Shown here: positions 14,000-24,576 of the stretch, piece after piece | Layout of the letters: each line of letters opens with the position of its first letter | Numbering within the stretch: position 1 is the stretch's first letter | Assembly (NCBI GenBank): GCA_028532985.1 | Contig: JANCIK010000003.1 | Coordinates: 3,482,001 to 3,546,000, forward strand | Length of the DNA: 64,000 nucleotides | Direction of reading: 5' to 3' | Source: Stropharia rugosoannulata | Taxonomy: Eukaryota > Basidiomycota > Agaricomycetes > Agaricales > Strophariaceae | Notes under the pieces: generated by a model | What the model saw: the letters and a program-made list of their open reading frames with translations, nothing else | What the model was told of the DNA's origin: nothing | The model's database searches: none | Program-made: the position numbers and the translations under genes

Positions 14000-14901
14000 A
14001 TGGTTGCTCCCAAAGACGGTGTTGCAGCTGCTCCAGGAACAGGCTATGAGCCCGGAGCGAGAAACACCGCTCTCCAGTCGCACGTCGCCTTCTTCGACCG
14101 CGATAACGATGGCATTATCTGGCCTCTCGACACGTAAGTTTGGCCACGACGCCCTTTTGGTTTTACCTCTATACAGAAGAGTGTCAACGCGACTTTTAAT
14201 TTATGCGGGACCTTCAATAGATACGTGGGGTTTAGGGAAATTGGTTTTGGCATATTTCTTTCTATGCTTTCCATGCTCATTATCCATGGCGGGTTTTCGT
14301 AAGTCATTTATTGGGCTTGACTGCACCGCCGATTTATCAGCAATGCTTTTCTTTCAGGTACATTACTTGGGGAAGCCTACTTCCTGATCCGTTTTTCCGC
14401 TTAAAGATCAAGCACATGCATAGGGTAGAGTCGTTGTTTTCCGGTCTCGTCCCATCACTTACATTACCCCATCGATAAGGGAAAACATGGCTCTGACTCG
14501 GGAACATACACAACGCTGGGCGAGTTCGACGATAATAGATTTAACTATATTTTCGATATGTACTCCTCCGAACCGCATACCCACCTCACGTTCAGCGAGG
14601 GCGTGCGCATGATACATGGTAACATGAACCCTTTTGATCCAGTGAGTCCTCGCTCTTGACGCAGTTTCGTAAAATCGCACCTAAGTAAAGAAGTTCGGCT
14701 GGTTCGCGGCCGCGTTTGAATGGCTGGCTACTTGCATCATGTTGTGGCCGCTGGACCCACAAGGCATGCGGAAGGAAGACGTAAAAGCTGTATACAATGT
14801 ACGTTATTATGTTCTATAAATGCGTGTTCTTTCATTTTGTTTAATTTATTGTGCAGGGGTCCATATTCTATAAGCTCTCCGGTCGGAAACCGAAGTATTG
14901 A
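14000..14901 (+). CDS. Caleosin-family peroxygenase
   Basis: Six exons (14000-14133, 14221-14298, 14358-14424, 14480-14641, 14691-14798, 14857-14901) give 197 aa. The order is that of caleosins. A His-containing helix (LQSHVAFFD) leads into an EF-hand loop DRDNDGIIWPLD. A membrane-embedded hairpin follows (IFLSMLSMLIIHGGF, then LLPDPFF in place of a full proline knot). Next come IKHMHRGKHGSD with the second conserved His, and the tail FGWFAAAFEWL...MLWPLDPQGMRKEDVKAVYNGSIFYKL. Caleosins are haem-dependent, Ca-regulated peroxygenases of lipid droplets and ER. The second Asp-rich loop seen in many relatives is weak here (FDMYSSEPHTHLTF). I preferred ATG 14000 because the sequence upstream is pyrimidine-rich like a leader; ATG 13865 would give 242 aa. 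Confidence 0.9.
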
Positions 14902-16034
14902 ACAGCCAAGTGACTGGTGGAAAGTAACCGTGGAATGACTAGGACCTTATATATCAATAGCGGATACGGGCAGTTTTGTATGTAGAAATGTCAACCCTTG
15001 ACAGCGTAGTATAGCTTCTCCTTGTAAACTTCCGGTCTACATGTATTATAGACTAAAGATGTAGTAATGTGCACATAACCACCATGGTGAACGTATACAT
15101 TAGCTTAGAAGCTCAGTTTTATCTGAGTGAGTGTCTTTAAGATACTTAGTAGAAGGAAGCCTGACACCGGGGACTCAAGACGCAGATAAACGCTCGAGTA
15201 TGATAACCGTGAGTGTCTTCCGAATGATCTGCGAGCGTTCCGCCTCGCCCATACTATTTTCAGGGAGGTTCTTAATCTCCGTCTCGCTCGAGCTGTTTTC
15301 TTTCTTATTGGATGTGATTTGACCCAGAAGGGTTAAATGCCGCGTGACTGTCAGGGCTAGCAGGGCGGCACGCTACTATTCTATTTGTGGATGCGGCGAG
15401 TTCGATCATCAGCTTCAACCACTCCCAAAGAGACGAGGTAAAGCGGTAGAGCCTAGTTAAGAGTAGTTGGCAAGAACTTATTCCAAGATTGTAAATACCA
15501 CCGATTCGCTGCATAAGAAAGAAAGAGAAAAAATGTGCCGCACGGTCATCGAAAAGAACTGAAGAATCCCAAGTTCTTGGATTGGCACGAGGCAGTAATA
15601 CGACAAGCCGTGGAAATGCATTATCGGAGCCCGGGGTACCTTCCCGTCTGGAGGTGGTCATTCGTCGTCAGGTCATGTACAGCCATCGATGGAAGCAATG
15701 CACTACGGGTAAAGCTTGTTGGAATTTTGGGACCTTCGTACAAATCAAGCTATTACGCATTTGGACACTTACATAATCGTAGCTATATCTGCTTGTATTT
15801 CGTAACGTACCCCCCCATCCGTTTGTCCATCGAGCTCACTCGGACAAACGAAATACATCCTCTTTTCCGCACTCCGTCGCTTATTTCAACAAAACTAATT
15901 GGGTGACCGCTGATTCGGGAAGCTTCAGATAATTAAACACGATTGCCTGCATCCTAATACTGATATAGATACCATGAGTTGATATAGAGCAAAATTCCAT
16001 TCTTAAGTACTTGGAGATGGACGTTCTGGAGGAC
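14902..16034. other. Convergent intergenic, caleosin / P-loop kinase
   Basis: The region lies between two gene 3' ends. A 118-codon ATG-initiated open frame exists on the minus strand (15305-15661). It has no homology that I recognise and no splice support, so I do not call it a gene. Confidence 0.35.
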
Positions 16035-16962
16035 TCATGCAGAGGTTTCTTCGACAGGTTCAGCGGCACCTTCGACGGTGTCCTTCGATGATGTAGAGGT
16101 CTCTATGCTTCGGATGGTCCTTGTAGGCTTCAACATGTTCTGAATAATAAACTCCCCGTCTGTAGTACAATTAATAAAGATGCATGGGGGAAACCCGCTC
16201 GCTCTGGACTCACTTGGACCATCATTGTTCTCAGCCCTCCACTCTGCTTCCTTGGCATCTTTAGTTACCCCAGTAAGTACATGTCTTTGAACAAGTCTCC
16301 TGCGTGCATGAGTCAGGTCGACATCGATGAACCATCGTTCATCCAATAGCAGGCCAGCTTCCCGCCACGGCTCGATATCAAGAAATGTGTACAGGCCTTC
16401 TATAATTACAATTCGATGGTAAGGGTGTATAGTGACTGCATCTGGGGTGGGATCTTTGAGGGCATGGTCGAATGATGGGGCTGATATGATGTTGACCGTC
16501 GCGGCGTCTCGCAGCTTTCGGACGAAATCGACATAACTCGTGGCGTCGAATGTCCAATGAATGCCTCGCCTATCGTGGGCTTGCTTGGGGTCGGGAAAAA
16601 GATCTAGCTGCGCCCGAGAGTAGTGCCACCCGTCCAGCCCTACCAAGATAGCGCGATCATGTTGAGAGACGTCTGTGATTTCATGAGGGTGATTATGAAT
16701 TTTGTCGATGGCTCCCCTTGCGTTCTGGGCGTTAAGGTTGGTGGACAAACGGTTCTCGAGAGCTCGATCAATAAGGTCAGCCAAGAGTAGAGCTACAGTA
16801 GATTTTCCTGAGGCAGGTATGCCTGCAATACCAACTAGAATGCGACCAGGCGATGGTGTACTAGCAATTCTAAGTTTTACGCCGAAAAATACAAGAGAAC
16901 TGCTCGTACTGATCTAGTTTGTCGATCAGATACTGCGATAGCTCGTTTAATACAGAATCCAT
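16035..16962 (-). CDS. P-loop kinase of the phosphoribulokinase/uridine kinase superfamily (Yfh7-like)
   Basis: Three exons (16962-16910, 16869-16214, 16159-16035) encode 277 aa. Walker A is GIPASGKST (residues 34-42) within VGIAGIPASGKST. It is followed by VGLDGWHYSRAQLDLFPDP (the substrate Asp/lid region), HWTFDATSYV, FDHALKDPTPDAV, IVIIEGLYTFLD (Walker-B-like strand), DERWFIDVD and RRRLVQRHV. These are hallmarks of the fungal PRK/uridine-kinase-like group that includes yeast YFH7; the true substrate is unknown. Intron 1 is only 40 nt. Intron 2 (16160-16213) is 54 nt with no in-frame stop; I splice it because relatives have a short NDGPNGEFIIQN-type junction there. It is divergently arranged with the GH99-like gene. 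Confidence 0.85.
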
Positions 16963-17606
16963 GAAGTTTCAAGGATGCCCTACTGATTATCGAGTCACAG
17001 ATGTTGCCCAAGCAAGGAAACAATTATCGCGGAACCAGTGATCAATAATGCAGTGCTATAATAAGGCCGGTATTGTCAACAATAATTACATTAAATGGTA
17101 TTGATCATGGCTCAGGGCTGTGCCTACTTATACCACAGTTTTTGTAGTTGACTATGCGGTGAATATTTCCAAAAATATAACCTCTCGACTGCAGACGCTG
17201 TGTATAAAATGCAAGGTGAGAAAGAGGAAAGTTGAGACAAAGTTAAGAGCAAGTTGAAAGTGTGGCTGACTTTGCTTCACTTATTTATTATTCAAAGTCC
17301 GCTAGTACTGATGACAACCTGCCGCCAACCTGCCGCAAGTATTAATATTCGGCAAATCACCGGTTTCCTGCCAATGATGACATACGCTTTGAAGTTATCG
17401 GCTGTTCATTCCAATCCTGTGCACTGCCTACCAATAAGTCTACAGGAACAGGCCCGCCCCTTTCGCTCCCTTTAGTTACTTGTGTGTTTCCATCAGCAAT
17501 TCCGACAACCGACCCTGAAGCGCCGCAGCGATTGCACCGTACCCAGCCCACTTTGTCTTATATTTGTGACAAGCTTGAAGACCTGAACAAGACACAAACG
17601 CCCATC
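16963..17606. promoter_or_regulatory. Divergent promoter region, P-loop kinase (-) / GH99-like gene (+)
   Basis: This 640 bp stretch separates two divergent starts and must hold both promoters. No specific site could be assigned. Confidence 0.45.
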
Positions 17607-20600
17607 ATGGCTGCATCGAGCTCGAGTTCCAAACGACCCGACAAGATTTTGAAGAGGTGCGGGAGTCTCTTTGGTGTTGACCGCCCTCATCTTGATGCCT
17701 AAATGTCGGTGAAATAGAGCGGACCCGTCGACGATCCAAGACAAGTTTCTCGTTGGATATCAAGGATGGTGTGTAGCATACATTCATAAGCTCATTGTAA
17801 AGTTAAACATGGTCAATTCATTCTTTCAGGTTTACTTGTGCAGGAGATGGTGAGCCTGTAGGACCTGGGCATCATGGGTGGCTGCACTGGTTCGACTGCC
17901 CAATCCCAGACGGGGGCCACCCTAATACAGACTTGTGGCCCGACGTATCCCAGTACTCCCCTTCAGAGCTCTATCCTGCCCCTGGCCTGAAAACGAAAAG
18001 TGGAGAGCCAGTCTTTTTGTTCTCATCAAGAAATGCGAAGACGGTGCAAAGGTACATACCTACTGGTTGCTATATGCTAAGATCAATCTAACTACTGTCA
18101 GACATTTCCACTGGATGGCAGAGCACGGAGTTGATGGAGCATTTTTGCAGCGCTTTGCTGGGCAATGCGACATCGAGGGTGGCAATGAAGGTATCAGACG
18201 TATACGAGATGAGGTTGGTGATCGCGTCATGGAAGCGGCGGAGAGAGAGGGGCGCGTATTTGCAATCATGTAAGTTCTAACCATAAGGCTCTCGTCCAGA
18301 ACCGTTTTAATCGCCGATCTGGCAGGTACGACGTCGTTGGTGTAGCTCCAGATAGGATCAAACAAATATTGGAAAAAGACTGGGCCCACCTGGTCCGCAA
18401 TAAAGGAGTGTTAGACAGTCCAAACTATTTGAGGGAGAAAGGGAAACCTGTTATCGCTTTATGGGGCATGTTTTGCGACGACCTAAATACATAACCTATT
18501 GACGATCGATATTAGGCTTTGGCTTTGACAACGCAAAGCATACGCCTGAGCTTGTACATTCTATTACTCAGTTCTTTAGAGATACTACTCCTGGAGGAGT
18601 TTACATCATGGCGGGCGCTCCGGCCAGTTGGCGGACGGCGGAAGGTGACGCAGATCGTAATCCTGATTTCCTTAAAGTGTGGACAAGCGATTTTGACGCG
18701 ATTTCACCGTGGACGGTTGGGAGATACAGCAATGATCAAGAGGCAGATCAGTTCATGGAAGGGAAGATGAAGGCTGATGTTGACCTTATTAAACAGCATA
18801 ATGAGAGCGGTATTGGACGAAAGATAGATTACATTCCCGTAGTTTTGCCCGGGGGATCGGTGCGTTCTTCTTTCAACAATCTATCAAGTACTAATTTGGC
18901 GCAGGGTTATAATATGTCGCAAGGCCAGTGGGGCTTCAATAATATACAGCGGCGCGGGGGGCGTTTTTTGTGGAAGCAGATATCCAACGCTAAACGACTT
19001 GGAGTGCGCACAATTTACGGCGCAATGTGGGACGAGTCAGTCAACAAATGAACTTCTTGAATTCCTTACTCTAACTTTGTTTATACGCTTTTTAGGTATG
19101 ATGAAGGAACAGCATTTATGCCTGTTGTGGAGAACAAGAGTCAATTGCCTTTATCCGACAAGTTCCGATTCATGGCCCTTGACGAAGACGGCTACGACTG
19201 TCCATCTGACTGGCAAGTCTTGTTATCTTCAATTCCGCTACCAGCGCTCACGCTCGCTTTACTCTAATTGATATTGATGCTTTCATTTGATCAGGTATAT
19301 GCGTATTTGTGGCTTCGCTGCAGAAGGTATGCGTAGCGAGCGTCAGATTCATGAGACGTTCCCTGTGAAAGAGCTACAAGATTACTGGTCGTCGCGTCCC
19401 AGGTTTGAGGATGTGACCCATAAGGCTGACGAGTTTATCTCTGGAGTAGGGGGCGACGCCGGTGGTAGCGGTGAAGGTCAGGGTCAGACATATCAAGAGT
19501 GGCTTTCATCGCAAAAGGAAGACAAAAACGACTTGCCACCTCCTCCTTACACATTAATTGAGGATGAAAGTGCTGTGCAGCCATCCCATACTGCGGCGAC
19601 TGGTCTCACTTCTGTTCCGCCTGCAGTTGCTGGCGGCGCGACTGCGAATGTCCCCCTTAGCTCTCCCCAGCAGCCACCTCCCATCCCCCCACCCATCTCC
19701 CATGCTAATGCTCCAGACAGAAATAACACTACTACGGCGTCTCATATTTCTTCTAATACCGTTGATCCGTTACATGCGCAGTCGCAACCTCAGCAACATC
19801 ATATTCATTCCACCACAGTCAGCTCTCTCGAACATGCCTTGGGGCATGTTAGAATCTCGGGAGATAGTAATCCGGCCGGTCCTTCCAATGTCGGAGATAC
19901 CAGCCACGTTGTCAGACATGACAACTCGCCTTCGCCTGTCGGTCGTATGCATGTTGTGAATGCAGAACCTCCGAACCAAAACGCCCCATATCCCGTACAG
20001 CAAACCAGGCCACTTAATACGTCTCAGTCCACCTCCCGGCCTCACTCACAAATGCGGCCTGCGCAAGTGCCGCAGTCACCTCCCCACTCGCCTGGCATGC
20101 AACCCAATTATGGTGCGCCTGCTGTGCGCCCTGTGTCGACTGCGGGAAGTTCAGAACAATGGCCGCCCGCATCTTGGAACGTAACACCTAATCGTCCCTC
20201 TTCTGCTAGCTCTCCTAAACTATCTGTCCCATCCCATCAGGCGGTATACGGCTCTGCCGCTGGCGGTGCTAATTTGTCGCGGCCCCATACATATACAGCG
20301 ACAGGGTACGGCGCGAGCGGGCCTGCTCTTCAACCCCCTGTCAATTACCATACAAGGCCACCTGCCCAATCTGTTGCTGCCGCTCCAGCTAACTCTTCAT
20401 GGCCAACAGCGCCTTCCCCTGTCAATAATATCAATGCGAGGCCGTCACCGCCACATTCCCCCAACGCTTACAATAACACGACCTCCTTCCCCGAGGCAGG
20501 GAGGTTTGATCCATCAAGGCGAAGATCATCTTCGCAGATTCCGAATCAGGAATATGGCATGCCCAATTTCCCTGACTCCTCGCGTGCAAGCTACTATTCT

Positions 20601-21486
20601 TACGGGTCTCATGGTGAGTCGGCGTACCCAGGCAGTAGTAGCAGACCCAGTGGCTCTCCCTACCCGCCGCAACCACCACCACAATCTAACTACACTTCGT
20701 GGCCAGGCGGGCCACACGCGTCCTCTGCAAGCGCGCCTTACTTCCCGTCACAGCCTCACCATTCGTATAGCCCGCCGCACAGTCCCTTTTCCGCGCAGTA
20801 CGCTAGTGGTGGACCTGAGTATCCATATGGCCCCGCGCCCCCGACGATGCCTGGTCGTCCTGACGGCTATGAATCCCAGCCATACCAATTCCCCCATGGA
20901 CCAGGAGGTGAGGGTGGTTTCTACGCCGGAGGGGGCGTGAGTGATATGCCGTCGTCGTCGTCACCTCCGTTCTCCAGTGCTTATGGGAGTCGGTATGAAA
21001 TGCCATCGTCAACTGCGAGTTTCCCGGGCGATGGTGGCGGGAGCGGCCACGGGGCGCAGGCGTACGCTTCCGCAGAGCCCTGGGCGCCGGGCGGTGGTGG
21101 CAGCGCGTCGCCCATGCCTCCCCTCCCCCTTCGTAAGTCCCGGACTTTATTACGGTTTGGTCATCCCAATTCATATACGCGGGCTGCTGTTGACAGGGCC
21201 GCCTACACACCATTCGATGACACAAGGGAAACCGCCGATGCCTTCGGGAGCAGGGACACCTCCTGGCCCCTCGTCGTCGCCGGCGACGTCAGGGCCGCTA
21301 GGGTACGCTCTCAACGCGGTCGATAAGCTCGCAGGGCGGAAGACAAGAGAACAGCTCGAGTCGCGGGTCGGGAACCTTACGCAAAGTAAGTAGTAATTAA
21401 TTAACCGGTGAAGGTTACTTTCTGACGGAGTATCTGCTCTTCCAGTGGCATCTAACAGTAAGCTATTCGGTAAATTTACCAAGTAG
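17607..21486 (+). CDS. GH99/GH71-like glycoside hydrolase with long disordered Pro/Ser-rich tail
   Basis: Eleven exons give 1096 aa. Residues 1-440 form a GH99/GH71-like barrel: KFLVGYQGWFTCAGDG, HHGWLHWFDCPIPDGG, FHWMAEHGVDGAFLQRF, IALWGFGFDNAKHTPE, GVYIMAGAPASWR, and near its end MWDEYDEGTAFMPV. The D-E-x-x-E-G-T string (Glu369, Glu372) aligns by position with the catalytic NEWHEGT of GH99 alpha-mannosidases; that equivalence is inferred. There is no signal peptide, so the protein is probably intracellular. From about residue 445 to 1070 it is low-complexity Pro/Ser/Tyr-rich, including PPPPY near residue 490 (a WW-domain ligand type). The end is conserved-looking (LGYALNAVDKLAGRKTREQLE). 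Exons: 17607-17656, 17718-17768, 17830-18051, 18102-18269, 18326-18465, 18516-18859, 18905-19035, 19096-19212, 19295-21132, 21197-21385, 21446-21486. Introns 5 and 8 have GC donors. Confidence 0.87.
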
Positions 21487-22256
21487 GAGATTTTGGGAAG
21501 CATATGGGTGTAGATTGCATTGCGTGGTATGGAACCGCGAATAAATAAGTAGCCGACTGGGGGGAGGAAGGCTAATCTTTTGCCAATGTAAACTATGTGC
21601 CCACAGAGTTTGTTTTGCACGGGTTCTTTCTCACGTCTGATTGCATAGTTGAATGTACTGTAGGCTACCATATTTATTCCAGATGTTTTTAAAACAAGTA
21701 AGCTCTTAATTGACGGATGCGCCGGGCGCAGTGCATCTCCAGCATGCTCAAGCTTTGAGCGTTGCAAGTTGGCGAGTTTTGGCGACGTGATGGGACCCTG
21801 AAAGTGATGGTCAAAGGCGCTAAAGAAAGGATGAGGATGAGCGAGGCCATGGCAGGGATAAGTAATTAGACAGCGACCATGAGGTAAGAGAAGATATCGC
21901 GATGAATCTGATAGAGGATTGTGAAATAGATTCTGGGGTGAATTCTGGAAGAGTGTGGTGGGATCAACATGTGCAATAACATGAGGACGGCCGGGGTTCT
22001 GGGATGACATGGAGGGCGGGGATAGATCACGGGTGTTATCAGCGTTTATGAATGGAGGAGAGGGTGGTCGTTCGATGATCTGTCGTGCGAAAGAGACGAT
22101 CGAAAGGCCCGGTTCGGACACAGCTCCGCAACGCTACGTAAAACTCTGCAAACGTCTCGAGCTCGCTGCCAGGTGCCTGAACTTCCGAAATCACATACCA
22201 ACTCGCTAACAAAATATAAATCTCCACCCACCTGCCCTTCCATCTCCAACCCCACC
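21487..22256. other. Intergenic, GH99-like gene to zinc-finger gene
   Basis: It holds a 3' flank and a promoter. A 316-codon open frame on the minus strand (21171-22121) crosses the end of the GH99-like gene and is rejected as non-coding. A TATA-like aaaatataaa precedes the next ATG by about 45 bp. Confidence 0.45.
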
Positions 22257-23763
22257 ATGCAGGCGCCGCCTCAGTTTTCCTACTACCCAGACCCCTTCGG
22301 CCCCCACGACGACGCCCATAATTTTGCCCACGGCTTCTCGAGGGGATCATCCTTCCCTTACCCACATCACGACTATGCCTATCCTCTCGACCGCGGAGAG
22401 CTCGCCTCCAGAGCAGGTCTTATGCCCACTCCCTTTGACGCCACCGGCCTCGGATTCACCGGGAATCCCTCCAGCAGCTCCTCCTTCGTCCCACTCCCCG
22501 AGGACATACCGGTCTATCAGGACCAGATATGGTGGCTCGGCGCCGATGACCAGGACATCCTCGCCCCGGCCCCCGTCTACCCGCCGCGCGCAGACGCGCA
22601 GTACTTTGCGCACAGCGACCCTCCGGAGCTGCGCTCGCCGCCTGCGCAGCTGCCCACGCCTGCCGCGATGGCGACCTTCCTCAACCCGCACGGCCGATCA
22701 CCGAGCGAACCCGTGCAAACTGGGTATGACGCCCCGCCTGGCTCCGCCATCGTCGCGCACCAGGTATCTGCATCCGCCGCCGCTATACCTCCCCGTCCCG
22801 AGGAGCCGGCTGTAACCACCCAGACAGTGCCTGAGTCTCTATCGCGGGAGAAGAAACATGCGTGCACGATGTGTCACAAGCGGTGCGTCTCCAGAGAGCG
22901 ATTTCGCATATAACCTGCCAGAGCACTCATTTTTGTTTGCTGGCCCTACCACCAGCTTCGACCGGCCGAGCACCCTGCGGAAGGTGAGTATGGATAACGA
23001 TTTGCCTGTTATGGGATGGGCCACTTACGACATTGACAGCATCTGCTTGTCCACACCGGCGAAAAGGGTGAGTTTGCACGGGCCACTGTTCACGACGCAT
23101 CCGTGACGAGCCTTCAATTTAGCTTTTGTCTGCGACACCTGCGGCAGGCGCTTTGGGGTCGCTTCCAACCTCAATAGACACGTCAAGCGTTGCATGGTGA
23201 AACCCGTTAACACGCCGTCTCCAAGCTCGCCGTCCGCTACCCGCGACTCATCGAGATCGCCGATCCCTGCATCTTCATTTTCGTCGCCGATGTCTAGCCA
23301 GGATAGCGCCAATTCGCAAAGCGGAAGAGGCGGCAAGCGCGGACGGACGTCGACCACCTCGCCTAGAGATAAAAAAGCCATGGCGAGCAGTTCCAACGAA
23401 CCAGCCGCGTCGTCGTCGGCATCTCCTTCGAAGTCTAAGCCCCCCGGACAGAAGCGCCGCCGGAGAGCACCTTCCCCGTCGCAGTGGGTCCCGGACACTC
23501 TGAAAAACTTTAACCTTATGTCGGAGGACATGTACAGCGTCACGACGGTGCCCCTGCCACCTGTGCGGCGCCACCCACCTCGCGAGGAACGCAATTCGTG
23601 GGACGAGAACGTCCAGCTGAACCCGTACCATCCGTGCGGATGGAATGGAGTGCTGCCTGGACCGGGACTGGGACACGGGCTGGGGCTCGGTGGAAAGGAC
23701 GTCCGTAACATTAATTTGGGGGGTAAAGGCGGACATATGCTTGGTCGTCTGATTGTTTTCTAG
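22257..23763 (+). CDS. Two-zinc-finger C2H2 transcription factor
   Basis: Four exons (22257-22882, 22956-22983, 23040-23067, 23123-23763) encode 440 aa. The first 195 residues are acidic and Pro/Tyr-rich. Finger 1 has CTMC (203-206) and HLLVH (219-223), followed by the canonical TGEK linker. Finger 2 has CDTC (231-234), His247 and Cys251 (HVKRC), so its last ligand is Cys rather than His. The tail (residues 255-440) is Ser/Pro-rich with a basic patch KPPGQKRRRRAPSP, a likely nuclear signal, and a Gly-rich end. The architecture is typical of mushroom two-finger regulators, but targets are unknown. Two consecutive 28-nt exons encode the middle of the finger pair. Confidence 0.88.
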
Positions 23764-24576
23764 GTCTGATTCTTGCACCCCGATTCTGAAAGTGTTGGCG
23801 CTTTTTATATTTTCTTGCTCGTCTGTTTTCCCGTTGTAAGATATTTCTTCACCCCTTGGAAGTTTTGGCATCACTTTTTTTGGATATACTGCTGGACATG
23901 GAATATTTGTAGGATTAACTTGATGGACCCAGTTAAATGTGAAGATCGCTAGGATACCTTTTGATCAGTTGTAGGCTCTTTGAGTAGACCTTAAAAAATA
24001 AGACATACTGTTATATGTTACGCGGGGTTTCGCTGAAGAATAAGCTTAAAAATACAAAAACCAAAGTGCATTCATCGGAGAAGAAGACCAGACCGATGCC
24101 ATGGACTCAACATGGACTTAAAAACTGTTGGAGCTGAAGATATATTTGCCGACTCATTCCAGCTATTAGTTCAAGATGTTCTTGCTTAATCAATATCTCG
24201 GGTTAAAAGGTTAGAATAACGATGTATCCTCCAATGTGATGGGCGCTTTCGCGGCAGGAGACGGAGAGAGATGACGGTGAAAGCAGAAGCCGCGGCAGTG
24301 CGGCATGATGGAATTTACGCTAGTCAAGCTTCTGCAATTAACACGGACAAACAACGTCGAGAATTGTTCGCGCGTCGCCAAGACTTAGACGCGCTTCAAC
24401 AACGCCGTCATTCATGTCGGCAACTGCTAACTAGTATCGCTTTCTGTACTCTACTCAACCAAGCCTGCTTTTCTTATCTACTGATTGGATCTGCTTCTGT
24501 ATCTTCCACTCAGACGTGTTTATCATCTGACCGTCACAACTCAACTTGCTCCCCAACTGCAGAACGTTCTCTTGCT
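23764..24576. other. Intergenic / 5' leader of the bromodomain-BAH gene
   Basis: The last 300 bp (from ATG 24271) are open in the same frame as the next gene. They read as pyrimidine-rich leader and lack conserved sequence before MPISPLQK. No other feature. Confidence 0.4.

Noticed and set aside
15305..15661. 118-codon minus-strand ATG frame between caleosin and the kinase
   Set aside because: No homology recognised and it lies in a convergent 3' region.
21171..22121. 316-codon open frame on the minus strand
   Set aside because: It overlaps the end of the GH99-like gene and its 3' flank. Composition and residues are those of antisense to Pro/Ser-rich coding, with no domain.
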